Assembly: GCA_015680685.1 (NCBI GenBank)
Contig: MNCI01002245.1
Location: forward strand, 1,743-32,688
DNA: 30,946 bases
Reading direction: 5' to 3'
DNA from: Gnetum montanum
Lineage: Eukaryota; Streptophyta; Gnetopsida; Gnetales; Gnetaceae
Below the pieces are notes generated by a model. The model was given only the letters and a program-made list of their open reading frames with translations, was not told where the DNA came from and searched no databases. The number at the start of each line of letters is the position of its first letter. Positions within the stretch are counted from its first letter, which is position 1. This document shows, piece by piece, positions 1 through 9,440 of this stretch. The translations under genes were made by a program, and so were the position numbers.

Positions 1-1
1 T

Positions 2-160
2 GAAGATGGGCTCTTTTCCCTGAAGTCTCAATGATCGGCGCAATGGCCCTTGAGATCCTGTTGCGCTAGGAGCTGGTCTGGCGACCACGATAGGGTTCAC
101 AGATGTGGCACCCAAATCGGCAGGGACCATGGTGGTTGTGGTTGTATAAAAGGAATCCAT
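2..160 (-). CDS. N-terminal part of a gag-like ORF of element C (runs off the left edge)
   Basis: Reading leftward from an ATG at 160, 53 codons are open to the window edge with no stop, unlike every other retroelement ORF here. The product starts MDSFYTTTTT, continues with an Ala/Pro/Val-rich stretch and then a basic RRSLRLQGKEP motif. I do not recognise a domain; gag N-termini of Tat-like elements are poorly conserved. The call rests on position: it lies about 220 bases downstream of a primer-binding-type site and an LTR on the same strand, where the first ORF of an LTR retrotransposon is expected. The missing stops suggest element C is younger than its neighbours. It could also be a short upstream ORF of the leader. 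Confidence 0.45.
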   Translation of the reverse strand, partial: MDSFYTTTTTMVPADLGATSVNPIVVARPAPSATGSQGPLRRSLRLQGKEPIF

Positions 161-381
161 TGATTAATGAGATTGACAGTGACTGGTAATCGGATCTAAG
201 AAATGGCTGGCAATAAGATCACAAATAGGCTTTCTACCCTGTAGGACTCCAAAGGAATCGTTGCTGAGACCGATCTACACCACACGATTTGCCATAAACT
301 TCCTTAGAGGTATTACACCTACGGTTTAGGGTATGGATCGCTAACAAGGCTACTCGAAATATTTGGATCGGAACCTAAGAG
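161..381 (-). other. Untranslated leader of element C
   Basis: About 220 bases lie between the primer-binding-type site and the first ATG on the minus strand. I see no open frame, tRNA or repeat here. The length and position fit the leader of an LTR retrotransposon, which normally carries the packaging signal; that role is inferred from position only. Confidence 0.4.
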
Positions 382-399
382 GCCCTCCTTCTAGCGCCA
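382..399 (-). other. Primer-binding site of element C
   Basis: Minus strand reads TGGCGCTAGAAGGAGGGC, starting six bases after the LTR terminus (TTACA ending at 406). The TGG start is the complement of a tRNA CCA end, and TGGCGC beginnings are common in plant Ty3/gypsy elements. I cannot name the tRNA with confidence. Confidence 0.6.
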
Positions 400-1094
400 A
401 AAAACTGTAACGACGGAAAACATCGGCAGCTGGAAAATACCGAACAAATTCCGTGTAAACAGTTTTAACCACGGATCCGCGCGAGGGCTATGCTAGAAAA
501 ACAAATCCGCGGCACCCTAAACGGTCTTGTCGATTAGACAGGGACTTACTAATCAGTAAACCGATGAATATCTCGTGAAACGATCTGATTCGAGGAATCG
601 CAAAAACGAGTGGAAAACGATGTAGATGAATTGCAACGATGATAACGCTAAACACGATAAGAGGAGGCTGACATAAGAGAAACACGTAGTTTCAAGATCT
701 GTGCTTTGCCTTGAAAGATGTATATTTTATATATTTCGTTACACTGGGGAGACCCCGATTACTGGATGTAAAGCAAGCACAAAACCACAAGAAAACTGTC
801 CAAATAGAAGTCCGATCTACCTCGTAGGCTAAAGCTGGGATGCAAGGAAGGTCAAGCTCTGACGTCTACCGATCAACTGTTTCTGACCAATAGAGTCTTC
901 CCCAGTAGAACGATTACTCCTGTTGCCGGTGCTCGAAGCAAACTGTGCTCTATTTCTGCTGTAAGGTGATTCTGTCAACAATTTCCAAAGCGCTGCTCTC
1001 TGTATCTCTGCTCAAAAGTGATCAGTGCTCTAGTGCTCAGAAAAATGCCTTTGCTTCTTTTATTTTCCAACCCTTGTATCTTTGTCAACTGGGG

Positions 1095-1102
1095 TATTTA
1101 TA
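1095..1102 (-). promoter_or_regulatory. TATA box of the element C LTR
   Basis: Minus strand reads CCTATAAATACCCC, a good plant TATA box. The same TATAAATA occurs at the matching place in the A LTR (15732-15739), so position as well as motif is conserved. Transcription would start about 30 bases downstream and run leftward into element C. Confidence 0.65.
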
Positions 1103-1210
1103 GGCTGTGACGTCGTGTGGAAAAGGTGCAACCCTGATGACGTGTGCCCCGAATGTTTTGGGTACTGTTGACTTGACCATTTTTGCGTCAAACTTCATGA
1201 CTACGCACAA

Positions 1211-1890
1211 TACGCTCGTTTGCATATTGTGTGTGTGAAGAAGAGATACGCGTCGGGCATGTCTCAACTATCTTTGGGTTATATTACGCTCATTCACGCT
1301 GTGTTGTGTGTATGAGCGTAACGTAACATGGGAACAATGGATTCAAGCTGTTTTACACTCGCTTACGCAGCTGCGCGTAACGAAGCGTAAAAAAATGTTT
1401 AGCTTGGCGATGCAATACGCTGCGATACGCTACGTTGCGTGATGAGCGTATGATGAGCAATCGCACTTTCTTGGACTTTGCCTTTGACTGTTTTGGAGCT
1501 CATTACGCTGCCGTGCATAATAGAGCGTAAACCTGGCCTTGAACAAAAGACTTAGCAAAATACACAAGGAGTCGCATATTACGCTACTCAAGCTACTCCC
1601 TATGCCAAAGTAACTATCCTCCTGATGTCGGACTATGTTTAAGAAAAATCACGCTAAGCGCCATTACGCTACGTCGCGTGATATAACGTAAACAGAAAAA
1701 GCGTAGAAAGCATAGAAAGATTAGGAATCTGCACAGGAAGTCGAAGACTTGATGCTACGCGCCTCTTGGTGTTGCTCTGTCTTATCCTCCCTTCTGGAAT
1801 TCTGACATGCGCCCTTGCCTGAATTGCAAATCTTTGCCTGAGGCCGAATCGTAATTTTCATGGTGTTTCACTAGCTACGCAAACAGCGTA
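1211..1890. repeat. Cluster of TTACGCT/AGCGTAA motifs forming hairpins in U3
   Basis: The hexamer TACGCT or its complement AGCGTA occurs 13 times: 1211, 1285, 1315, 1384, 1416, 1426, 1445, 1504, 1524, 1580, 1665, 1700 and 1885. Chance expectation in 680 bases is about 0.3. Many pair as inverted repeats: TTACGCTCAT at 1284-1293 with ATGAGCGTAA at 1312-1321 (10 of 10); ATACGCT at 1425-1431 with AGCGTAT at 1445-1451; TTACGCT at 1503-1509 with AGCGTAA at 1524-1530; TTACGC at 1363-1368 with GCGTAA at 1375-1380. Five more hexamers lie in the decayed A LTR (15015, 15291, 15409, 15427, 15437). The function is unknown; protein-binding or cruciform-forming sites are the obvious possibilities. Confidence 0.75.
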
Positions 1891-1940
1891 CCCTATAGCA
1901 CAATCGACCATAGTCGCCCCGTTGCACCACCTGCCGAGTG

Positions 1941-3401
1941 ATGGATGAAACAGGGGGTACCGCCTACAGGGACAGTTTCGACTACATAGCTCATAGGACA
2001 TGCTGCTGCCCCTATCCTGCCACCCATCATGGCTCCCCTGCTATTCCACAACCAACCTCTTCGTCCTCAAGTCTAGACCAAGCCTTCCATCTTATCCAAA
2101 CCCTTATCGAGGAGGTTAAACGCCTCAAGGCTGCTGGTTCTAATACAGTACAGGTCATGGATTTCTACCATGACGATCCTATCAGTCCAACAGTACCCAT
2201 CTTGTCATTACCTCCTAGGATTCCACTCCCCCATTTTACAAAATACAATGGGGAAGGTGATCCCAATGCTCATCTAGTTACCTTCAGGTCAGAGTCATTG
2301 TTGCTATAGCAATGGCCACATACCATCATCCATGTCTTTGCTATGTCCCTAATGGGTAAAGCTTTAGATTGGTATCGTGCAGTTCCACGCTCTTCCATCT
2401 CAACCTTGGAAGATCTGTTGACTCAGTTCGTGACTCGTTTCAAATACAACTTGAAACTAGAAATTATGCTAAACCAGTTAATGAGAGTTAAGCAAGATCC
2501 ACTCAAGCCAGTCCAAAAGTTTATATAGCAATGGAGTGCCATCTTGAATGAAATTCGTGAACCCATCGTGGAGGACCATCTGTTGGCAATCTTCAAGGGG
2601 GCAGTTAAAGACTTTATTAAGTCTAAACTATATTATCTTGCTCCCCGCTCCCTCAGCCAATCCTTCGCTCAGACTAAGAGCATTCAAGACGTGGTAGAGG
2701 CTAGCAAAGACCCAACATATGTGGTCTATAAAATTACCCACAACAAGAGAAAAGAAAAGGGCAAAGCTGCAACAACAACAGTAGCAGCCGTGGCCGAAGG
2801 GGCCAAAAAGAAAAATAACAACAAGAAGGTATTTACAGCACCTGCTGAGGCCACAACTAACTTAAACAATGTTGATTAGGAAATAGCACTCACCCTTGAG
2901 GCATCCCCATAGCCAAATCCTAATTTTGAGTGTAAAGATTGCTCAAAATACATAGCTCTACCTGTAAAGCCTTCAGAACTTCTGAAGCAACTACTGGGAA
3001 CTGGTGACATTCAACACAAGAAGGTATCTGATGAGGGTCTAAAATTCCACAGACGGCATTGTGACCTACTCAAGAACCCCTCCTTGGCCCTACCTAACGA
3101 ACCACCAGTCCCCAAGAACTCTAGGCTGGATCATTTTTGCGACTACCACCAACTGTGTGGTCATGACACGGATTACTACTGTGCATTGAAAGATGATATT
3201 CAACACATGATCGACTAAGGTAAGTTGATCCTAGATAGTAGTAGTCCGCTTCATCTAGAAAACCATTCCATGCATGTGTACCAAGACTTGTTAAATGCAA
3301 ATAACACAAGGTACACTATCAACGTAGTGGGTACGAAAGGTGATGGCTAGGCACAACCAAAGCAACCCTTTGTGTTGCATGTGCCTCCTCACGCACCTTA
3401 G
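1941..3401 (+). pseudogene. gag of element A (retrotransposon gag domain plus zinc-knuckle-like region)
   Basis: One reading frame carries a gag protein interrupted by stops TAG 2307, TAG 2526, TAG 2877, TAG 2910, TAA 3216, TAG 3348 and TAG 3399. The capsid-type domain is typical of plant gypsy gag: a proline-rich lead (PPRIPLPHFTKYNGEGDPNA), then a block with GKALDWYRAVP near 2356 and QFVTRF near 2430. A Lys/Thr/Ala-rich basic linker lies near 2740-2860. Near 3139 the motif CDYHQLCGHDTDYYCALK has the Cys/His spacing found in Tat-lineage gag proteins. The stops replace residues where context suggests Gln (for example before QW at 2310). The frame is lost between about 3400 and 3600. Start 1941 is the first plausible ATG; the true N-terminus is uncertain. 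Confidence 0.85.
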
Positions 3402-3931
3402 ACAACAAGCTTATCAACATCAATGGATGCATCTCAGTGACAACCTTTTGTCCTCTGAGTCTCATCTCGGACCTTTGTTCCATAGTCGACTATCGATAAA
3501 TCTGTAGCCCAGCCCGTGCCCACACCTAGGGCACCCTTTGTCATCGGGTACCAAAGCCTTCAATTGCTTCTGCTACGTAGGGGAAAGTCTCTAAGTTAAC
3601 GCCCCAACCACAACCTACTAAGAAAAGAGAAGGGTGTATGACAGATAACACAACTAAGAACCATCTTATGTTGGGGTTTCCTAAGCCTACACCCCTCGCC
3701 TCGGTACCCTTGGCCCCACCTTCCTCTAAAAAAGACAACATTACGCAGATGCAACCATCTTCTCCCTACCCAAGAAAACACAATCCTCAACCAGAAATCA
3801 TTCCTCCCCGAGAGATCCATCTCCTGGGATGAATGGAAGAAGAGAATGACAACAAACAACTAGATCGTGAGCATGATCTCCTTGATGCTTTTAAATAAGT
3901 TAAGTAGGCTCTCAAACAGAAAAATACAATG
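3402..3931 (+). pseudogene. gag-pro linker of element A
   Basis: After a frameshift the coding signal resumes about 3599 in the frame that leads into the protease. It is Pro/Lys-rich (GFPKPTPLASVPLAPP near 3671), then acidic and Gln/Lys-rich (stops at 3830 TGA, 3896 TAA, 3902 TAG). The segment between 3402 and 3598 has no convincing frame. No enzymatic motif is seen. It joins capsid/nucleocapsid to protease and is recognisable only from its position and from the continuous frame into the next domain. Confidence 0.6.
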
Positions 3932-4763
3932 CTTAGCCTCTATGACTTGTTGATGACATTACAAAAGCATCGTGAAGCCATGGTTCGCATGTTAGCATCC
4001 ATACTCGTGGATGAGAGCTTGCCAGTAGATGAAGAAGCAATCCATTCGATTATGCTTCCCCTTGCTGCTGAACAACCATGGCCTTCCCAACTCGCATTTC
4101 ATGAAGAGTCCATTAAGGATGACCTAGAAAAGGTTCAAGTGACAATAGCATCCATGTTCATCACTATCCGGGTCAGCCAGTACAGAATCCGGAGAGTACA
4201 TGTAGATGATGGGGCCATTGTCAATGTCATTCCATTCTCCATAGTGGACAAACTGGGTTTGCTTGACCAGATCAATCCCACGACAACATCATGTTTGAAG
4301 TCATTTAACAGGGCATGAGTGCAAGTTAAGGGAATGATGCACATCAACTTTGTAGCAAGGGATCAATTCCTGAAAAATGCAGTGTTCATCATCGTTGAGG
4401 AGATGGCTGGATTTAACCTAATCTTAGGGAGGTCTTGGTTGGCTCAATTAAGGGTCGTCTCATCACCCATTCACCAAGAAATACACTTTGCTCTATGCGA
4501 GAGGGGAAGTGATAATCCACGGTGATAAGATGACTCCTCAAGCTATCAACAACGTGAAGATGGAATAAGGTTCGAAGATTGAAATCCCCAAAGATAAGAC
4601 CCTTGTCCCAACAGTTGAATAGGCTGACACAGTGGTCGATGAAAGCTTGACTTGGGCTGAACTACCCTTCCAGGGAGGAGATGGTAGCATAGAGGAGTGC
4701 TGTAACAAGCCTCCTCCTCCATACGCATCGCCAAACCTTAGAATGATTAAGAAGCAGCTATGA
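3932..4763 (+). pseudogene. Aspartic protease domain of element A
   Basis: A retropepsin-like domain is visible: strand-turn motif VHVDDGAIVNVIPFSIVDKL near 4199, in which DDGA stands at the catalytic D-S/T-G-A site, and flap-distal motif LILGRSWL near 4411, the usual I-L-G-R-x-W/F signature. One TGA at 4316 interrupts it where an Arg codon would be a single C-to-T away. A one-base frameshift lies near 4500, after which a conserved tail (HGDKMTPQAINNVKME, then stops at about 4564 and 4618) leads to a final TGA at 4761. The protein would cut the Gag-Pol polyprotein during particle maturation. The product is inactive as written because of the stops and the shift. Confidence 0.8.
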
Positions 4764-5154
4764 AATTAATGAACAAATACATCAGCATAACATGTTATGT
4801 CGGTCCACATTACTTACTGTTACGCTGTTTACATTCTTTATCATTTCAAGTTACATTGTCTATTATTATGCTTCTTAAATTGTTACTGGCCTGAAATGGC
4901 CTTAAACTAGTTACGATCCACTATGGCCTAAAACTGGCAATTTTGTTTATTTTTTTTCATGTACGATGGCCTGGCCCGAAATGGCCTTAAACTATTAGTG
5001 GCCCGCAGTGGCCTAAAACGTGTAACCTTTCTAACGATACACTTCCTTCATAAACATCAAAAATTAAAAATTTTATTTTACAATCACATTGATCAAAGAA
5101 CGTTATCCTTTATTCCCTTTCATTACAACAAAATGTTTGGCCAATATTGCCACT
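4764..5154 (+). repeat. Degenerate 24-base repeats between protease and antisense gene
   Basis: No coding region is seen. Four related units occur: 4887-4910, 4915-4940, 4972-4996 and 4999-5022, each built on GGCCTAAAACT or GGCCTTAAACT preceded by a variable GCC/CACTAT box. They resemble the array after integrase (13611-13969) and a single unit near 10012-10036. A TACGCT copy lies at 4821. The rest is AT-rich spacer. Confidence 0.55.
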
Positions 5155-5361
5155 CTACACATCCCCTTTGTTACAACCTCCATTTGCGTCATTTAACTCC
5201 ACCTCTGCCTCATGAGGATCATCCTCATAAGGATATTCTTCACGTGATGTCTCTTCGTGGGGGCGATCCTCTCTATAGGGCTCCTTCTCATGGGGACTCT
5301 CTTCTTGAGGACCATCATCTCCATGGGGCTCCTCTTCATGAGGACCCTCTTTGTGTTGATC
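5155..5361 (-). pseudogene. Exon 8 of the antisense gene: acidic Pro-His-Glu repeat tail
   Basis: From acceptor AATTGTAG the exon is fully open for 68 codons to TAG at 5157-5155. The product is a low-complexity acidic tail made of units such as GPHEEEPHGDDGPQEE and SPHEKEPYREDRPHEE, then EYPYEDDPHEAEVELND. At the DNA level the unit is about 12-21 bases based on CCTCATGAGGA. It joins exon 7 in phase. The lack of stops in this exon, against about 27 elsewhere, partly reflects that it has few CAG codons. Short plus-strand ORFs over this stretch are shadows of this repeat. Confidence 0.55.
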
Positions 5362-5440
5362 CTACAATTTGACATGAAAGAAATGTTAACGTCGCCATCA
5401 AAATCACACATAAAAATAATACAACATTCGCATAGCTTAC

Positions 5441-6259
5441 CTATGATGGTCTTACGTTGACCACGAAAGGAATTTGTTCCAAGCTGACTAACAGGCGTCG
5501 CATAATCTCGTCCTCAGTGAGCTTGGCCTAAACACCATATCCTAGATTAGTTCCAGCCTTTACCTTTCCTTTTTCCATAGGAGTCCACTAGGGCAGTTCA
5601 AGAAAGAAGGAAGGGATAGTAGTCTTCCTGCCAGGGAGGGTTATCTCTCTCTCAGGGGAGGCACTCATTGTCACTTGCTCCTAAAACTTTTCATATGCTC
5701 CAGAAGCATCGATGATATCGAGGAATAGCTGGAGGGACCATGCTTCAACCATGGAATCTCTGTAATGTTGGCGGTAGGTAGCACATTCTTGCTTATACAT
5801 GTGCTTATGATTTTTCTGTGCCTGCTCCCATTCTTGGACCCTTGCGCTAAAATCCTTCTAGTCTTGGTTCTTCTGGGCTAGGAGATCCATTTGCATCTGT
5901 TGCTTAATGAGCTCATGGCTAGCTTGGACATTTTTCCTAATGACCGTCCAATAACGGGGTTAGTCAATCACAGCTATCCACCAATTCTCATCATTGGTAT
6001 CTCGAGCTTGGAAAATTTTTTTTAGGACTCAAGGTCCTTAACCCTAGTAGTTAAGGTCGTTTTCTCTTTTTCTGCTTTTTGCAACCTCTTCTAGAGATCT
6101 TCGTTGATGTTCTGACACTCCCATAGAGAACGGGTTGAGTGCAATGCACATTTATGCATCTCATCATAAAGGCCACGTAGCACCTCAGTCACGTCTGGTG
6201 AGGGTTCAGGGGCAGCGTCTATGTCAACAAGCTCTTTGGGATCCTATTTGAGACGAGAT
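5441..6259 (-). pseudogene. Exon 7 of the antisense gene (coiled-coil-like)
   Basis: After a short frameshift near 6240 the exon encodes an acidic start (PKELVDIDAAPEPSPDVTEV) and then heptad-like charged sequence (KRLQKAEKEKTTLTTRVKDL; later ARVQEWEQAQKNHKHMYKQE), typical of a coiled coil. A second frameshift coincides with a run of eight A on the minus strand near 6015. The exon ends TCATAG|GTAAGC, in which the last TAG stands where a canonical CAG|GTAAG donor would be. Stops are seven TAG and two TAA, almost all in Gln-like positions. A coiled coil suggests oligomerisation or a partner, but none can be named. Confidence 0.55.
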
Positions 6260-6346
6260 CTTGTAACATGAAAAATAACAGTTAGATGCAACAGACTAAC
6301 GTAATGTCACAATTTCAACAATTCTTGCATAACAATAGTGACATAC

Positions 6347-6828
6347 CAATCTCAGGATCGATTCACTCCAAGTGACCAATCACATCGTTCACAATGCCCT
6401 CCATAAAGGTGAATTTGTCAGGAGCCTCACTCTAATGCTGAGTAGGGGTTGCTGATGAAGGTACACCACTGTTATCAAAAGTGCCTATTACACAAACAAA
6501 ATGAGTTAAACATAGCATAGTAGACAAAAGTAATTGAGATGTTACAACAACACAAAGCTCCAATTCAACAAACCCTCAGGGGTGATAGCGGGAGGATTGC
6601 CCTTGGAGGAAAGGTCAAACTCACCAGCGACAAACCGCTTCTCCTTTTCTAGCTCATCCAAAAGGACCTCAGCGTCCTCTACATCTATCTTCCCTTTAGG
6701 CACAGGAGCCTATGTTCTACTTACGTTGTTAACATGGGCCTCCTTTTTCAAAACAGTGGTCCCTTCCCCATGCTGCAAGACTATGGCCTTCGTTTCAGGG
6801 GTCAGTTCCTCTACATCTTTCCCTTTTT
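6347..6828 (-). pseudogene. Exons 5-6 of the antisense gene (acidic linker)
   Basis: Exon 5 (6828-6574, acceptor TTTGACAG) encodes a charged, probably unstructured stretch including EDAEVLLDELEKEKRFVAGE. Exon 6 (6484-6347, acceptor GTGTAATAG, donor GTATGT) continues in frame with a Ser/Thr-rich segment and FMEGIVNDVIGHLE. Stops: TAG in exon 5; TAG and TGA in exon 6. The 89-base intron between them (6573-6485) is T-rich toward its acceptor, as in plant introns. No domain is recognised. Confidence 0.55.
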
Positions 6829-6936
6829 CTGTCAAACACATCACAATTAACAAAAAAACCTTACTCACTTCTCACAATTAACAACGTCTATACGTAGCAT
6901 AACATACATAAACTAACCAAGCATGCCTCTACTTAC

Positions 6937-7984
6937 CAGCTAAGGGATGGCTCCTATGAAACTTAATCCATAGTTTCCTTCCTTCTTCACCAATCAGGCC
7001 AGGAGACTCCACAGCTGGATGACACTTTTTCTGCTAAATCGATGAAGCTAGTATTTCTGTTGCCAAACATTTTTCCCTCGACGCACTGTTGATGTAAGAA
7101 GGGGGTGTCCCACCCATGTTGTCTTGGCCTCAGACGGGAGGCACCACCTGATCCCTAGTCGTTAGTGAAAATGACTCCTCGATACCTTCAGGAGAATCTT
7201 GGGATCGAACGGTGTTGAAGACCTGAGAAATCCATGATTTGGAGATTTGGTTACGATCCTGCTGCACCTAGACTCCATCCCTGCAAACCACCAAGAATTC
7301 AGCAAAACACTGCAAACAAGCTATGAAGAAGGTAAAATGCATGTTGAAACGAGACTCAAGCTTCTTATAAAGCTTGATCATTTCAGCCTGTAGGCCTTCA
7401 GCAAGGTGCTTGGCCCAATTATACCATGTCCCCTCCTCCATAACCTCCCGCATGATCTAAGCCTACTCTATGCTAAGGATTCTTCCTTGGGAGAGTAGCT
7501 TGGGGAAAGCATGAGCTTGGAAGAGGGGATAAATGGTGTTAGCCACCTCCAGCTTGATTTTATCAGTGTAGATGTCTTTTGGTTCTTTTTTAACCCCTAA
7601 CCACTCCTCTATGTCCTTCTAATGCTTAGAACCTTTCTTTGATCTTTCTTCTACTAAGAGACCATCAGAAGGAATGCCAAAAAAGTCAACGAATAGTTGA
7701 CCGTTAATATCAAAACTCGCGCACATTACGCACGTGCATGTAAAGATGCTCGGCTTCTTCATTGAAGGAGTCTAGTAGGGCCAACATTTCAACTACTGTG
7801 ACATCAAGGATCACAGTTAGAAATAGCTCCATCAGTCTAGCTTCCTAGAGGTTATTAGTTATGGTAGCTGGGGCTACTCCGTGACAAAGCCAATGTTGCG
7901 CTTTATTTATGCCACCATAACAGAAAAAGATACTGGCCACCTCACACCCAGAAGCTATCATCGTGACCTCCTGTGATTCTTTAA
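6937..7984 (-). pseudogene. Exon 4 of the antisense gene (unrecognised domain)
   Basis: A long exon from acceptor TTTATAG to donor GTAAGT at 6936. It reads IASGCEVASIFFCYGG, then an acidic helical stretch (LLDSFNEEAEHLYMHVRNVR), one frameshift near 7725, and later a well-open part (EGTWYNWAKHLAEGLQAEM, about 7430) with FFIACLQCFAEFLVV near 7310. Internal stops are six TAG and one TGA. I recognise no family. The amphipathic pattern suggests an alpha-helical domain. Exon 3 to 4 and 4 to 5 junctions keep frame, which supports the exon limits. A structure-prediction search with the stops read as Gln would be the way to place it. Confidence 0.55.
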
Positions 7985-8087
7985 CTATAAACATAAAAAA
8001 AGTTAGGCAAAACAAGAAAATAATAAAATCTCATACACTGTTCTTATTCCGTAGGATCACACAGTTGATTAGCGTAACATAACTTAC

Positions 8088-8894
8088 TGCGTCCAAAGGG
8101 CAAAGGAAACGGTGGGATGCTCTCCTACACGTCGTCAACGATGATAAGATGATCCAAAGTCTACTCCTTATCCAACCATCCAGAGTCTTTACACTTGGCA
8201 AAGAATTTGGCATACTGGATAGGGTAGTGTTGGATTTCAAATCCTAGTTATCCTAGGACACCAACACACACATTGTTGATGGAAGTGAATTCCTTTATGG
8301 TTGTTTCGGCCATAGATAACATGTCCGTATCACCTTGGAGACCATTCGCATCGATAAAAAACCTATGCCACAAAATGTAAATAATTTTTTATACCTGACA
8401 CAAAATCAAAAAACAGTTAGCACATCATAATACCTTGAAAGTACTTACTCGCCAGCATAGTACTTGAGGCCAGGTGGGTTCTGAAAATAGGTCGTGAGAT
8501 GACGAGCTACAAATAGCGTGTTGTAGGCATGATAAAAGTTAAACCTAGGCATCTCCTAGATCCAAGATAAGTGCCTCAAACCCTTAACGCGCTATTTGCG
8601 ATCCCTCCCACCTATGACCTCGATTGACCTGTCCACTAGGAACGTTAAAATACTTTGTGACAATCTAACCAGCAGCGTTTCTAGGATGATGTTGGCCATT
8701 TCAGTCGACAGATGTGACCAAATAATCACGCTAAAGTTACGTAACAAAAATTGTAGAAACTCCCATGCGCTCTTCCAGAATCAAACTGCCTCTCCCCCTA
8801 CACAAGCATGGGGAGGAGAAACGTTGGCCATGGGAACATTTAGACAACATAGAACACAATGTCCAGAACGATCAAGATGGGTCTTAGCATGACC
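8088..8894 (-). pseudogene. Exons 2-3: FCP1/NIF-like HAD phosphatase domain of the antisense gene
   Basis: Exon 2 (8894-8451) and exon 3 (8362-8088) join in frame across GGCGA|G to give YYAGEFFIDANGL. Motifs in order: HCVLCCLNVPMANVSPP, aligned with the motif I region of FCP1-like enzymes; WEFLQFLLRNFSVIIWSHLS, very like the E-F-L...F-V-I-W-S/T stretch of NIF domains; a Lys/Arg linker; YNTLFVARHLTTYFQNPPG, aligned with the N-T-L-x-x-D-D-S...N-P-P segment. The known family dephosphorylates proteins such as the RNA polymerase II tail through a DxDx(T/V) motif. Here that motif reads CLNVP and the later DD reads AR, so catalysis is not expected. Stops: TGA (after GGEAV), two TAG in exon 2, one TAA and two TAG in exon 3. 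The assignment is by eye and moderate. Confidence 0.5.
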
Positions 8895-9061
8895 CTTTAC
8901 AATAAAACACACTACCATTAGAAAAGTAGTTTAGACATACCAAAAACGCAACAACAAATAAAAAAAAAGTTCATAAGAATCCATTACACAACGTTGAGGT
9001 TCTCGTTATCTTGACTCCTAGAAAATCACATGTTACGCTAGAAATGCATTACCAAAACTGC

Positions 9062-9330
9062 CCAAACCCTTGCGATGGTGCAAGGTCTTTCTCTGACAAC
9101 GGCGATAAAGGTAACATCACATATTGCCTTAGCGTAACACACAATCATTATGGGCAAGGCAACGAAACCCCGCTTGCGCTATGCCAAGGTACAACAGGTA
9201 GACTCTTGACCAGTTAAGTGTTGTGTTTGTACAATATTACCCAAGATCACTGAAACCCTTTCGACGATGTAAGGTCTGTCTCTGACAACGATGATAAGGG
9301 TAATATTATAAACTCCAATAGCATAACTAG
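9062..9330 (-). repeat. Imperfect direct duplication in intron 1 of the antisense gene
   Basis: Two copies of about 85 bases, at 9075-9155 and 9263-9335, share TCTCTGACAACGRYGATAA plus flanking matches, roughly 70 percent identical by eye and offset by about 185 bases. The first copy keeps TTAGCGTAAC; the second has decayed to ATAGCATAAC. They lie between exon 1 and exon 2 and contain no coding signal. Confidence 0.55.
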
Positions 9331-9440
9331 CATAGACAGGTATCGATACCCAACACAGTGTACATCTTTGGAACAAATACAATTACAACACCATGATAGC
9401 GAAAACAACAATCATACAAGGAAGGTGAAGAACGACTTAT

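Larger units (their letters stand above)
406..1905 (-). mobile_element. 5' LTR of Tat-like element C (minus strand)
   Basis: The 3' end is set by TTACA at 410-406 followed by the primer-binding site. The distal end near 1905 is approximate and is placed where the gag region of element A begins. The LTR is homologous, in reverse orientation, to the 3' LTR of element A (14802-16244). Shared blocks include the last 200 bases before the LTR end and the region upstream of the TATA box (for example CAAGTCAACA in both). It contains a TATA box at 1102-1095, U3 of about 800 bases rich in TACGCT motifs, and R/U5 of about 690 bases. Many CpG sites are intact here but are TG or CA in the A copy, so this LTR is probably younger. 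Confidence 0.7.

Noticed and set aside
3541-3859. Overlapping minus-strand ORFs of 66 and 87 codons opposite the gag-pro linker
   Set aside because: They lie opposite a Pro/Lys-rich coding segment, have no recognisable features and look like shadows.
4959-5460. Plus-strand ORFs of 137 and 67 codons, His/Pro- or Leu-rich
   Set aside because: They are the complement of antisense exon 8 and the adjacent intron; the low-complexity composition comes from the Pro-His-Glu repeat.
6534-6881. Plus-strand 115-codon ORF with a Ser-rich middle
   Set aside because: It is the complement of exon 5 and its flanking introns; the minus-strand reading has splice sites and frame continuity.
8596-8892. Plus-strand 98-codon ORF
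   Set aside because: Shadow of exon 2, which has the FCP1/NIF-like motifs and a frame-preserving splice on the other strand.
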